Assembly (NCBI RefSeq): GCF_902635505.1
Contig: NC_045426.1
Coordinates: forward strand, 673,043,087-673,107,086
DNA: 64,000 nt
Reading direction: 5' to 3'
DNA from: Sarcophilus harrisii
Lineage: Eukaryota; Chordata; Mammalia; Dasyuromorphia; Dasyuridae
The notes beneath the pieces are model-generated. The model searched no databases. It was not told the DNA's origin and was given only the letters and a program-made list of their open reading frames with translations. Positions 35,747 through 59,400 of the stretch are shown one piece after another. Each line of letters opens with the position of its first letter. The first letter of the stretch is position 1. The position numbers were made by a program, and so were the translations under genes.

Positions 35747-36409
35747 GTCTCTGTTTTCTCTTTCCATTGCCCCACATAGGAGTCATAGGATTCTTCCATG
35801 CACAATGGAAGCACACTCTTTCCTAAAGAGTATGGGCTATCCTCTCTTGGACATCTCATCCATCGGCTCGAGTTCAACTAGCATCTCCATGTAGGTGTCT
35901 CCAAGACCCTTGGAATCAGCTCTAAAATCTACCCCGAGAAGTCTAACATTTCTGAATTTCTACTGGACTCCTTTGTACCTACTGGGATTCTCAAACTCAG
36001 CTTGTGCAAAACTGATGTCATCATCTTCCCCTCAAACTAGCCTTTCTTCTCAACTTCCCTGTTTCTTCTGAGGACACCACCCTGCCTCCTCCCCAGTTTC
36101 CTTCACATCATCCCTTTCTCTACACTCACAAAGCCGCAGCCTTAGCTCAGACTCTCATCCCCTGACAATTGTATTCATCTCTTAAGGGTCTTTTGCCTCC
36201 AGTCACTCCCCTGCTCTGATCTTTCTCCCAAATGACAAAGCAATGCTCTTGAGGTGCACAACTAAGGCAATGTCATTCCCCTGGTGGGAAGGGTCGGGAA
36301 TCGGGAAAGGCTTGGGAAAAAAAATGGGGTGAGGGACTATGGATGTTAAATAAGTTGGACTCTATCAGTGTGTTGGTTAGTGGTTGGTTTGGCTGAAGTA
36401 ATTTTTTTT
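35747..36409. other. L2-like and unassigned sequence
   Basis: 35890-36170 resembles an L2 3' part (TTCTCAAACTCAGCTTGTGC, AAACTGATGTCATCATCTTC). No gene. Confidence 0.5.
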
Positions 36410-36655
36410 CTTGGTTATCAGCTAGATGGTAGAGTTCTGGGCTGGTGTGTCAGGAAAACCCGAGTTCAAAACCAGCCTCAGACACTTGCCAGCTGTATGA
36501 CCCTAGACAAGTCACTTAACCTGTCTGCCTCTGCTTCCCCCACTATAAAATGGAGGTAATACTAGCCCCTCATTCCCAGAGATGTTTATGAGAATCAAAT
36601 GAGATCATACATTGTAAAGCACTTTGCAAACTCTTAAGATGCTACATATATGCTA
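36410..36655 (+). mobile_element. tRNA-headed/MIR-like SINE
   Basis: ATCAGCTAGATGGTAGAG, ACAAGTCACTTAACCTGTC and GTAAAGCACTTTGCAAAC. Confidence 0.75.
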
Positions 36656-36737
36656 TTATAATAGTTCTGGGCAGAGCAGAAGGAAGAATACGCAGGGGAC
36701 TGAAGATGAGAAAACATAAGGTACCTATTTCTCAAGT

Positions 36738-37250
36738 GTTCTAGACTTGGGGTATATTGGATTAAACGGGAGCACGGGGAGGGAAAGCGTCAATCCGGAT
36801 GCGTTTTCAGATTCCGTTTCTAAGGGTCCGTCACCCGGGGAAGGCAGAATCGCCATGATTAGGAGGCCCTCAGAGCCAAACTTCAGCTGCCCCGGGACCA
36901 TTCCTCCATGTACCCAAGCATCAGCCCTTGCTGCTGGTCCCTCCTATCCTTGCCCCATGATTGACTTTTTCCCATTGGTCACTCCTACCTCCTTGGTGAG
37001 CCATCACCATCATTCCTAAGTCTAGGTCAAGCTTTATAAAACCTGCCAGCTCCCCATCCCTTCCCCTAAAAAGCACCTTCAGTCGACCTTCTACCCACAA
37101 GCTCAATTGGGGAAGGTGGTGGTGTCCGGACAGAGAGGGCGGTCTGCCCCAAAGGGGAAGGAAGGTGTGGGGGAAGGGAGAAATAGCTGCAGAGAGGAAG
37201 TAAGCGCCATCTGGGAGCTTCCAATTTTAACTAATAAAGTTTTGTGGTCG
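36738..37250 (+). mobile_element. Possible solo LTR (promoter-to-polyA unit), fossil
   Basis: Within about 510 bp there is a CCAAT box in reverse (CCCATTGG, about 36971), a TATA-like TTTATAAAAC (about 37033) and AATAAA (about 37221) about 185 bp later, the spacing of an LTR. It starts TGTTCTAGAC. The right edge is blurred by a MIR-like SINE and no target duplication was found. It could instead be a host promoter. Confidence 0.4.
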
Positions 37251-37254
37251 GTCG

Positions 37255-37478
37255 GTTTTGTTGTTGTCCCCAATTCCAGTTTTCTTGGCAGACAGAGAGG
37301 CTGGAGCGGTTTGCCATTTCCTTCAACTCGTTTTACAGATGGGGAAACTGAGGCAGAGTGAAGTGACTTGTCCAGAATCACACAACTAGTGAGGGGCTGA
37401 GGCTAGATTTGAACCCAGGAGGAGGAATCTGACTCCAGGTCAGGTGCTCTCTCCACTATAGCAGCACCTAGTTGTCTG
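37255..37478 (+). mobile_element. MIR/THER1-type SINE
   Basis: TTTTCTTGGCAGACAGAGAGG, CGTTTTACAGATGGGGAAAC and the GCACCTAGTTGTC end. Confidence 0.8.
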
Positions 37479-39085
37479 ATAAACTTTGCCAATAACTAAA
37501 TTCACTTGTTTGCAGCAGACAAGCAAGTAGTCAGTGCCTTCCAACTCTTGGCATTCTGGGGCAAACCACCTCCATCTTTGGGCCAAAACCTCCTGGTGGG
37601 CTATCCCCACCTTTATCACCACCTCTCACTCCCTGAACGATGGCTTCCATTCTCCCAGCAGGCAACAGTCTTCACGGCCAAACCTAGGGCCCTATTCTCA
37701 GTCTTTTTTCTCTGACCTTCCTCTAGTTTTTGGAGTTACTTGAATTTCCTCCTACCTCTCTGAACTGATTGCCATCCCCCAGGCTCAATTCTGACTCATC
37801 CTTCTCCTATGCTCCCCCACACCACTAGGACCCATCCCCTTTTCTCAGTCCTATTCTCCAGGTCCTTCCCATCACTTTTCACCTACATGGTCTCCCTGCC
37901 ACCAGCTCTGCCCTTCTCCGGGCAAAATGAGCACCCTCACCTTGGAGCCAAAGTAGCCTAACACTTAGAGAAGACGTCTTAGGACACGGTCACCCCCAGG
38001 ACTACACATCTACAACTGGACAGGGTCCTAGAGGGCATCTAGCCCGACCCTTTCATCACACAGTTGAGGAAACATCACCCAAGACGGGAAAATGAATCAG
38101 CCCAGCCACTTGAGGGTAGGGACCATCTTGCTCTTAATCTTTATAAGCTGGAGCAAGTTAGCAAAGACTAAGCTTAATTACTATCTGGGAGGTCGTGAAT
38201 GTATCCGCTGCCTAAATTAGATTGATTGGGATACATGCCTTAGCCTTGCCCCCAATGGAAGGATGGGACCAAAGGGTTGCTGTGAACCTGGGGCACAAGG
38301 GAAGGGAAAGCCTGGCAGCACACGAGACTTCAGGAGTGATGTCTTTTCCATGTCCCAGGCCCTTCTGGGAGTCAGTCTGGTGAAGCTTATGAACCCTTCC
38401 CTTCTCAGAACCAGGTTTTTAAATGCATAAAACAAAATACAGAGGAGGAAACCAATTATATTGATATAAAGATGTAATTTTTTCTTCCCACTGAAGTCCA
38501 CAGAGATCCTGAAAATCTATCCACAGACCCCAGGTTAAGAGCCCCTAATCTAGGGGAAAGTCCCTTACTTTCTTTATAACGAGCCCTCAGATGCCCAAAA
38601 GGACAGCAGTGGCCAACACCACCATTCATCCAAGAGCTCATCACCACCCGCCCCGAGCGCCGTCTTCCACTTCCACGTCTTCTCCCTCCAATCCAATCAA
38701 ACCTTCACGTCACGGCCAGTGCCATCTTCGCTATGCACATGATTAGAAAAGGAAGTGGGCCAGCCCAGCAGTAAGACTGAGGGATGACGGAGGGACATCA
38801 GAGCGTGGGGCTGGTACCTAGAGGATGTGAGAGCTCGAGGAAGACCGCCGCCTGTCAGGTGGACACCACCCCCAACAGGGGGGGCAGGGACAAGCGTCAC
38901 ACGGGCCAAGAAGGAGCCGCCGGGCTGGGATCCATCTTCACAAGGCATCAAAGGTACACATCCGTCCCCTTACTCCTGTGCTCCAATGGTGAAGGCTCCC
39001 TGAGGTCAGGGCTGCTAGGAGGGTCTGGACGCAGGAAGAAGGTGACCCAGAGAGGGGGTGAGGTGAGATCAAGGGTCGATGGGAT
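37479..39085. other. Intergenic, STXBP2 3' flank
   Basis: No gene. 38650-38900 is locally CpG-rich with a CRE-like CACGTCACG, but no exon was found. A 197-codon plus-strand frame starting at 38784 overlaps STXBP2 antisense and is judged spurious. Confidence 0.45.
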
Positions 39086-39091
39086 TTTATT
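39086..39091 (-). terminator. STXBP2 polyadenylation signal
   Basis: AATAAA on the minus strand, 46 bp past the STXBP2 stop codon. Confidence 0.85.
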
Positions 39092-39136
39092 GCCTGTTGG
39101 GTGCAGGGGAGGGGAATGCATCAAGCTGCTCTGGCC

Positions 39137-46771
<7,635 letters not shown>

Positions 46772-47289
46772 CTTCCCCCTGGGGCCACCGCTTCCGGGTC
46801 TGGCCAGGAGGGGCGTGGCTCCCACGCGTCAGGACAGGAGGCCACGCCCCTTCCCACCTGGCTGGGCCCCTTTCCTCACCTGGCCACGCCCCAACCACCT
46901 GACCCAGCTCCCTAGCGCCCCAGCCCAAGTCAGTTTCTTCTCCCGGAGCTTGTTTGGAGAAGGTGGAGAGATGGGAAAGGTCTGTTTGGCGTCCGCCGCC
47001 CTGGTGCCCGCTGTAACGGACTCCCGATAATAGTTTCCCAAAGGTAATAAAAGATGGGGACGACACTAGCACTAGCTCCGGGGGGTGTGGTCGCTTTGCA
47101 GACCGCAGAGCGCTCTCTGGGGCCGGTATTATTGTCAATTACACAGAGGCTCCCCGGACACAGCCACAAACTCACCCAATAAGATCTCGTTTATACAGAG
47201 CGTGAAAGTTTGCAAACGCTGTTGTCGCTACTGGGTTAGAAACGATCGGGGAACTCAATTCTGACGGACGTGACTCTTTTCTACAGTGA

Positions 47290-47615
47290 GGTGATTCCCG
47301 CCAGTTCCGATGGTCTTGTGATGGACAGAGCCATCTGCAGCCAGACAGAGGACTAGGGGGCTGAGGGTGGATCACAAGTGTTCTCACTTCTTTTGTTGTT
47401 GCTTTTTGTTTTTCCCTTTTTGATCTGATTTTTCTTGTGCAGCAAGATAGTTGTGAAAATATGTATAGAGGAATTGCACAGGTTTAACATATTGGAGGGG
47501 ATGAGAGAAAGGGAGGGGGGAAATTTGGAACACAAGGTTTTCCAAGGTGAATGTTGAGAATCATCTATGCATGTGTTTTAAAAATAAAAAGGTTTAATAA
47601 AAATAAATAAATAAA
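47290..47615 (+). mobile_element. L1 3' end, upstream of STXBP2
   Basis: TTGTGATGGACAGAGCCATC, the TTGATCTGATTTTTCTTGTG 3' UTR and an AATAAA-rich tail. It ends the CpG-rich part of the STXBP2 promoter. Confidence 0.78.
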
Positions 47616-48919
47616 AGATCAGAGATTTACCTATGGGTCATAAAACACAAATGGTATCATCCCGGTTAATTAGGTCTCCCGCCCCCCTTCCTTCCCTACT
47701 TTCTTCTTCCTTCCTTTCCTTCCTTTATTTTCTTCCTTCCTACCTTCCTTTTTTTCTTTCTCCCCACTCTCCTTCCTTCCTTCTTTTCTTGCTGATTTCA
47801 TTGATATATGTAGATCTGCCTCTGGAAACCCCTATGAGAACTACTTAAAAGTTTATTATTCTTATAGTCAGAGAACTGCGTAGTGAAATGAAAGGCTAAG
47901 GGATTTGTCCAGAGTCACACAGCCAGTATTCAGCTGAGGTAGGACTGGAATCCATATCTTCCTGCCACTAACTCTGCCTCCACTGTGCCAGTGCAACAAT
48001 TACTGGGCCTGTCTCTCCCACACACTCACACAAACCACCTACTGCCAGACCTAATCCTACTATTGTCATTAGGAGACTCACCCAAGACCATACAGTCGGT
48101 GAGTGTCAGAAGTGGAAGGCAAACCTAGCTCTAACTCCAGCTCCAATACTATAACCATTACATTGCACTGCCTCTTTAAAAAAAAATTTTTTTTTTCAAT
48201 TAACAAATTCATTTCTTCTCCTTCCAACCAGCACCTCTTTCCCACAGGGAAAAACAAAACAAAACAAAACCCTTGTAACAAATATGCAGTCAAGCACAAC
48301 AAATTCCTGTATTTGCCGGGTCCAAAAACTTCGCTCATTCTGCCCCCTGAGTCAATCACTTCTCTGTTAGGAAGCAGATAGCATGCTTCATCAAGTCTAC
48401 TGCCTCGTGAGCTGTCTCAAGGACAGACACAGTGGCACAGTTCTGCATTCACTAGTGTATGCTCACACGGGCAAAGGACACAGGGATGCATTTATCTCAC
48501 ACACAGATAAGCCCCCTGCCACTCTCTGGGGCTGATTCCTCCTCTCTAAAATGAGGTGATTGAACTAGATATTCAGCTTCTTCCCAACCTCTGACACACA
48601 TACAGAAAGGCAGCCATACATTCTAACCCCCTTACAGGGAGGGCCCGGAACCCCCTCTGTCCCTAGGAGGGATCATTGTGGTCAAAACCCCAGGCACCTA
48701 CCATGGAGTCATCAGAAGAAGGGGGAGGTAGAGGGATTTGTCACCGGGGAGAATGTATGTATTTGGGAACAACTACGTATCATTCTCCATCCCAAGACTG
48801 TGAAAAATGATGCAGAAAATAAAGGATTCATGATACTGCTCTCCCCTAACATCACCTCCAACACTCTAAAACAGCATTCATGATCTGCTTCTGCTATGGA
48901 AGGATCTGACCCAAGACCT

Positions 48920-48954
<35 letters not shown>

Positions 48955-49400
48955 GTTCCGAATGGGGGATTCAGAAAATAGAATTTTGAAGACTTCAGTT
49001 TGAGGAGCTGGAAAAGCTTGGGGGGGCTGGCAGTTTGGGGAAATGAGGGATGGAGATCTTGGGTACCTCCAGCTCCTGCTCCTCCCCTAGCCAGGTTGTT
49101 GTGGTAACTACTCCAAAGCTTGGACCCAAAGGCTATGCAGAGCTGGTAAATAAGGCCCTTGTGGGTATATAAGGAGGTAAAAACCCCTCTAGGGAGGAAA
49201 ATAATTCCCTAAGAAAGCATAACCAAGGAGACTGAGTCAACCAATACCAGTCTGACCAGAAAGGTCCCTCCATATCTTTGGACAGGTGGACAGAAGAGAA
49301 AGGAGACATTGGTTGGGGGTGGTGAGAGTGGAAAGTCAAGGGAAGATGCCCTGACGCTCAAAGGTCTTCATACCGCAGGAAAAGGCTTTTTGTGGGAAGG
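47616..49400. other. STXBP2-PCP2 intergenic space
   Basis: 47865-47990 and 48055-48175 are MIR/THER1-like pieces. (CA)n lies at 48921-48952. The rest holds no exon that I can support. Confidence 0.5.
48921..48952. repeat. (CA)n microsatellite
   Basis: About 16 AC units. Confidence 0.97.
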
Positions 49401-49638
49401 ATGCATTCCCAGGTAAAAGTTAGGAGGGCTTGGGCTGGGACGGGAGTAAAGTGAGGAGCAAATCTCCAATTCCTCTCTCCTACAGAGAGGCTCTGAGCAC
49501 CGCCCCCGAGGCCACGGGCTCCGTCTTCTCCATGCCATCTCCCGCTTGGCCTCCCCCTATGCAGCCTTGCCCCCCAGGTGTCTGGGAGACCCTACCTTGA
49601 GCCTTCAGTACACCTGCTCCCAGACTCTGCTATCCCAG
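49401..49638 (+). other. Unassigned exon pair upstream of PCP2 (possible alternative 5' exons)
   Basis: ATGCATTCCCAG/gtaaaa at 49401-49412 ends in phase 0. Next comes a 153-nt stretch at 49486-49638, open for 51 codons, with a strong pyrimidine-rich acceptor (cctctctcctacag) and a consensus CAG/gtgaga donor, also phase 0 to 0. The 51-codon peptide begins RGSEHRPRGHGLRLLHAIS and is not one I recognise. It could splice in frame to PCP2 exon 2 (phase 0). It could equally be untranslated PCP2 5' sequence or a chance ORF. Confidence 0.35.
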
Positions 49639-50129
49639 GTGAGAGCTGCTAGGGCAGGGGCAAGGGGATAGATCCTATGACTCTGGTGTGTATGGCACAG
49701 GTGAGTTTAGGAAAGGGGCTACAGGTCAAAAAATGTAGAAATCATGTGTTGAGGGAGAGAGAGCCAGGACCTAGGGAGCGAGGTAAAGTTGGGGGGGGGG
49801 GAGGAGGAGGCCTGGGCATCTCACCCCCAACCAGCACCTAGTGTAGTTCTACAAAAACAATTATCTGGATGATCTTTATGGGGCTTAGTCTGGGTGGGAG
49901 CAGATGGAGAGGGGGGGGACTCCCAGATGGAGTCTAGGATTTGGGGCTTGGTGGAGGATCGTGGGTGGCGTTCCCCCACCCTTTAAAAGTCCTACTCCAG
50001 ATGCCAAGAGCAACAGTGGGAGCTGGAATCAGGCATCTGCAGTGAGTCTAGGGGCAGAACTCCAGAAGAAGGGGAACACAAGAGGGGGAGCAAGAGGTCT
50101 AGTAAGGGATTACCTAGGGATCCAGTCTG

Positions 50130-53004
<2,875 letters not shown>

Positions 53005-53053
53005 GGGATAGGGACTGACTTAGTTTTTATACTCAACCAGTCCCTCAGCACCA

Positions 53054-53059
53054 AATAAA
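53054..53059 (+). terminator. PCP2 polyadenylation signal
   Basis: AATAAA 49 bp after the PCP2 stop codon. PET100 ends about 415 bp farther on the other strand, so the two 3' ends are close or touching. Confidence 0.9.
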
Positions 53060-53472
53060 AGGCTTGCACATAAACTGAGTGAGGGGTCAAACTGAGTTGT
53101 TATTGTCATTAGATTAAGGAATTGGGGTAGAAGAATATAAGGTTTTCTCCCAACTCTCCTTGGATGGTTATCCTGATGACTCTTGGCTAGAGCCCTGAAA
53201 GACAAGAACCAAAGTGGGGAAGGGTACAGGGTGAATGTGTGTTTGGGTGATGATGGGCTAGTCCAGGTGGGCTATTTTTCAAGGTCACAAGCTTCTACAG
53301 GTACAGTGGAGCCAGGGACTGAGGAGGGGATATGGCACCTCCAGAGTTTCTCATCAGAAGACAAGGATGGAAGGAGCCCCCTTGTAAAAGGCCCATCTCC
53401 CAACTTCTACTGTGCAGCATCCAGACTGTGGGGGAAGGGATGGGGCACTTCGATTTCCAGATAAAGCCCAGG

Positions 53473-56400
53473 TCACTGCTGGGCAGTTCGGAGTAGCCTC
53501 TCCTCACGCTGTTTCCGCATTCGTTCTTTAAAATCTTCTAGCTCCTGGCGCTAACATGGGTCAGAAAAGAATGTCAGAAAAGAATGCAGTTATTATCCTG
53601 CCCCACAAACCCCAGAAGCCAGCCCCATTCCAATGGAGAATACATGGTGGGAGGGGCAAGAAAGAGTGAAGTACCCCCAGCCAATTCCCTCCAATTTCCA
53701 TAGGCTTCCCCCTTGGGCTGCACTCCTTCCTGGGCTACAGCGTCCTACACCCAGAATCTGTCTCTCACCTGTTCTTTTGTGAGGATTCTCTAGTTTTTCC
53801 TGCATTCACAGCAGGAGTTTGAGCCAAGGAGTTCTTACCTGAAATTAGGCTTTCACCTACTCTGAGTGAGAACTGATACAGACCCCAAAGATACTTCCAA
53901 CTGCCATCCCAACTCAATCATTCCACACAAACACATATGATGGGGAAAATTCGAGGATTCACCTGGTCTTCTCGCTCTGGAGGGAAGATCTCCCGCTGCA
54001 GAAAGAGAAGAAATCACTGGAGGAGAGGCAGAAGACCAAACGAGTCATGGCATTCCTCACCCCTACCCCAGCAGGGCCAGGAGAATAGGAAGAACAGTGT
54101 CCTCTTCTAGGCAAAAGAGGCCTCTCAGGACTTCTGACCTTTCTCCCTATTGCCTCCAGTCCTTACTGCTACTTAGAAGAATGTGGTGGAGGGTGTGAGG
54201 GTAGTTCAATTAGTAGTATTGAAAATAGTGAAAATAAAAATGTTAGGATTTTTCTCATCCAAATAGCAGAGCTAGAAGGAACCTCAGGGACCTCCTATTG
54301 TAGAAAATAGCAAGAGTTGGCAGCCACAGAGTAAGTCAATAGCAAAGCTAGCAAGAGAAGCCGATTGTCCAGATTCCAAGTCCAAGGGTATGTCAATGCC
54401 CCATTAGGTACAATCATAATTTGGGAAAGCACAGCAAGCCTGACTTCTGAGGCCAGAGTGTGGAAAACAGGATATGTTCTCCTCCCAGTGGGTCCCCACA
54501 TTGTTGCCAAGAATGCATCAGGCCCCTCCATCCTGAGCCCCTCATATACCTTGCGCTGAACAACATATTCCTCAAAATAATCAGCTTGGTTGGAGACCCA
54601 GAACATGGCCACTGGGAAGGTGAGGTACAGCACCATCTATAAAGGGACAAAGAATTAAGGTCATGTCTCTCCCCCTCCCTCTACTCCCCCTACCCCCCAC
54701 TTCAAAGTCAAATTTCTTTTAAAAAGTCATCTAGAGAAGACTTTTAGTCAAATAAGAATGAAAAAATTTAAAAATAATAATCATTCACCCATAGAGAATG
54801 ATTGTCTTGGACTTGCTCTAACTAGGAAGCATGCAGCTAGCTTAGATATCGTTTCTCAAGATTAATGAACCACTGCATATAAAACAATTCTCACTTTGTA
54901 GAATTTCAGATTGAAACATGGATTTTCCTATTTGGGAAAGTAAAATTTTAAGTTCCCATTTTTCATTTTAGAAATCAATTTGAAAAAAAAAAAAAGAAAA
55001 AAGAGAAATCAGTTTGCTACATTACTTTCCATGTATAATTGAAAATTTCTTTAGTCTTTTAAAGCCATGTTGGACTATGGTTGTGAAATCTCTTTTTCTT
55101 ACCGATTTAAAAAAAAATATCTTCAGCCACAAATGTATTTTGAGGAATAAACATACTTTGGAATATACCCATGCTGAATTCCTCCAAGTCTTTACCATCT
55201 CTCCTTGCATCTTTTCCTGCAACTGCCAGGGCTCTTTCCCTCTCTAATTATCCTTGTATAAGCTTTATTCATACTACCACCCCTAAGAGAAAATAAACTT
55301 GAGGGCAGGGACACTGTTTTTGTCTTTCTATCCCCCAATACCTCACTCAGAGCCAAATACATAACAGGAACCTCACGTTTGCTGAGGGAACCCCAATGCA
55401 ATCCAGTGTTGGCCCCATCACCCTCCTGAATTGCTCTCTCCACCATCACCAATTAACTTCTGTTCTGCCAAATCCAATGGACTTTTCTTGGTCCCTTTCT
55501 TCCTTCTCTAGGTGGTGTTTCTGATATTTCTGATACTATACACCAAGGGATTTTAACCATTCTGTACCACTCTTTAAAATCTTCTAGCTCCTGGCGCTAA
55601 CATGGGTCAGAAAAGAATGTCAGAAGAGAATGCAGTTATTATTCTGCCCTTCTATTGTCTGATGACACCTATGGAGGCCTTCTCAAAACAATGTATTTAA
55701 ATCATTGAAGGAAATGAAAATAGTGAAAATAAAAATGTTAGGATTTTTCCTATCCAAATTCACCAATCCCCTCAAATCTACCCAGGACCCTAGCCTTGGC
55801 TGCACAGGGATCATAGGAGACCCTATGATCCTGGCTCTAGAACTGGAAGGCTTCAGAGACCATTTGGCTCAACCTCCTTTGTTTTACAGATGGGGAAATT
55901 GAAGCCCAGCAGGGATGGACCAATTCTACACCACCTAGATTCTCTTGCCTCTTTACTGACTATTCTTTCTCTTCACTTTTCACAAACTCTTAACATAGCT
56001 ACTTCTAGGGATCTGTCCTGGGCTTTCTTCTTTTCTCCTCAGGCAATCTCATTCACCTCCAAGACCTCAACTACTTCCCCTATGCAGATGACCCCAAAAT
56101 CTGCAACTAGCTCTCATCTTCCCTAGACCTCCTAATTGTCCTGCTTGTCTGAAGAGTGGATCTCCTCCCCTACAATCCATTCTCTACAGTTACCAGATTC
56201 ATATTTCTAAAACATAGGAAACGAACCCAGAGAGAGTAAATGATTTGCCTACACAGCTAGTGAGGCTAGATTTGAATCCAAATCTGCCTATTTCTGATTC
56301 TAGTTCTCTAACCACTATACCACATTGTTTCAGAATCAATAGCCACTGAAACCCCCCAAATTGAAGAATGGCTTCCCATTGCCTCTGAGATAAAATCTTA

Positions 56401-59400
56401 ACTTCTGTAGAGCATTTAAAGCCTTCTCCAATTGGGCTCTACTCTCTCCTTTCAAATTTCCATATTATAATATTTTACATTATTCCCTCTTACTTTACTC
56501 TCCAATCATAATGACCTAGTTGATGTGAATGAAATTCTGTATCCTCCATTCACACCTCTCATGCCTGGCATGCTATGCCTTGTCTCCTCTGAACATCAGC
56601 ACCCCTATTTTCCTTCAGAGCTTGGCTCAAGCACTACTACTTCCAGAACTTTCTGGTTTCCTCCAATTGTTAGGGCTTCCCATTATTACTTTGTAATTCC
56701 TTACCTATCCTACCTCCCCAGGAAACTGTTATATCCTTGAGGGATAAGCACTGGATTGTTTTTCTATCCAGCACCTAGCACAGTGCCCAGCATGTACATA
56801 GTAGATATTTACTAAATGCTTATAGAATTGAATTTCTGATTCCCTTCTTTCCCTGCTTCTAAATTATCCTTTACTATACTTTCAGAATAACCTTCCTTAT
56901 GAATAGGTCTCTGCTCCTGTCACTTGATTCAAAGATCTTCAGTATCTCTTTAGAGGCTACCAAGTTCAAACTAAGAGAGGACCTGGTAAGCCAGTTGATT
57001 GTTGGCCATTGTTGACCAAGGTCACATTGCCCAGGCTGCATCAGAAGGATGAAGGAAGCATGAAAGTGAAGCCATTAAAAAGTTGGATGTTGGAGCTTCA
57101 TTATCCTTGTATTTGTAGCTGAGGCGAGAGAGATGCGCGCGCACACACACACACACACACACGACTGAGAGTGAAACAAGAGACCTCCAACCCCTGCAAA
57201 AACAGCAAAAGAAATGAACTTGTCTTGGAGTTTACAGGATTTCAGGATTCCCAGTCAGGGAACCAAAAGATGAGATTAGGGTTCCTGGTGGTCAGGGAGT
57301 TAAATGATGAGGTTAGTGGCAGGTTTGGGGGTCAGGGAACCAAACCAGGCTTTGACTTCCCTAAATCCCCTTAGGATTCGGCGCAAGGTAGGAAGTTGTG
57401 GGAACCACCTTTTGGCGGCGCAGAAATCCTTTGTAAAGGAATTTATGAACCCAAAAAGCTGGACTGGTAAAAAGAAGTTAATTATGGGCATTGGGAAGTC
57501 AGCCTTTGCTATGTATGAATAGAAAGACTGAATTCCTTAGTGGCAAGGTCCTGGCAGAAAGACAGAGAATTTTTAGCAAAGAAATCCCAACAGAGAGGTA
57601 TAAAGTCTTTTTAAGGAAATAGGTAAGAAAGATAAAGAGAGGGTAACTCTGAACAAGAATATCATTTCAGCAGACAGAGGCTGACACTATGCCAGTGTGA
57701 GGTTCCTTGGCATGTTAGTTCCTCTGCAAGGATTGAGCTCCAAGTAACTGTTTTTATAATAAACTGCCCCCAGGCCAAGAAGAGACCACTTACTGGGAGT
57801 GGTTTTGAGCCAACAATAGGAGTGGATAGAAATCTAGATGTCCAGCTAAATGAGATTACTTCAACTAGTCACCAAGATAAACCACTTTATCTTGGTTCCC
57901 TGGGGTGGATCTCACAGAGGCAGGGTTCAAGGAGAATTTCTGAGAGTTTCTGATACTATACACCAAGAGATCTTAACCATTCTGTACCACTCTTTAAAAT
58001 CTTCTAGCTCCCAGCGCTAACATGGGTCAGAAAAGAATGTCAGAAGAGTTTCAGGATCCCCCCTTCAGTTTCAGGCTCCCCTTGTCAAAACTATTTTGCT
58101 TGACAAGCAAGATTCTCTCCAATCTTGGGTCATTCTGCTTTTCTAATCTTACCTTATTTACTTCCTTCCAGACAAACTGGATTATTCAAAATTAAGAATC
58201 TTGAGTTTAGCAGGAATCTCAGAACAAATCCAGCTCAACTCATACCTTAACAGGACTCCTCTCTAAAACATCCCCCAACAAGTTCAAAAAGACACTTTTC
58301 ACCAAGAGAACAAAACCTGAAAATTTTAATTTACTAAGCTTGACTTCAATTCTTGGGGAAATTTTAAAATGTAACAGTGAAAGGATGATTAAGAAACATC
58401 CAGAAACTTCCAGGAGTAGAGCCATGATGGTAGAATACAGTCAGGAAACTGCTCAAGCTCTCCCAGTTTCCCTTGAAAACCACATGAAAACAAATCCCTG
58501 AACAGAGTTTGGTGGAATGAAACCACTCTACAATTCAAGAAAGGTCAGTATCACTGTGGCTAAAAGGGTGTTCAGCCCAGCTCAGTGGATTCTGGGTAAG
58601 CCAGTGAGAGGGTCTTAATCACAGCAAATCAGCAACTAAATTCCTCATTCCTGGCTCAGCAGAGGAGCAAATCAGTGAGGCAGCTACCAGTCTCAGCTCA
58701 GAAGGCAAACTCTGGGAAACCAGGATGTCTTCTAAAAAGAACAGGCAAATCCCTGCAAACACAAGGGGCTCCTTATATTCAAAGACAAGGCTCAGAGCTG
58801 CACAAGAAGAAATTTGGGACAGCGCCCTCTTTAGCCCAGGAGCAGAGCTCAACCATAAAAGTTTAAAAAAAAAAAAAAAAATACCAAAAGAAAAGGAAAG
58901 AAAATAAGCAAGAAACAGAAAAGAATCTTGACCATAGAAAGCTACTGTGGGATCAGGGCAGACCAAAACACAAACTCAGATGAGGGCAGAATGTCCACAG
59001 AGGAAATCTCAAAGAGTGATATGAATTGGTTTCAAGCCCAAAAAGGCTACTTAAAAGTGCTCATAAAAAACTTTAAAAGGCAATAAGGTAGAAGAAAAAA
59101 TGAGAAAGGAAATGAGAAGTATGCAGAAGAGAGACAACAGCTTGAAAAAAGAAAGAAAAAAATTGTCTAAGAAAACAACTCCTTAAAACAGTAGAATTAA
59201 CCAAATGGAAAAAGACATACAAAAGCTAACCAAGAAAACAACATATTAAAAACTAGAACCAGGAAAATGGAAGCTCATGAGTGTGTGAAGCAGCAAGAAT
59301 AAGTCAAACTAAAAAGGATGAAAAAATGAAAGAAAATGTGAAATAACTTCATTGAAAAAAATAGATCTAGAAAAGAAAAGTTAAAGATTATTGGCCTATT

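Noticed and set aside
54295-54636. 113-codon minus frame beginning at PET100 exon 2 as a stand-alone gene
   Set aside because: Only the first 29 codons are PET100. The rest is intron read-through past the donor at 54549.
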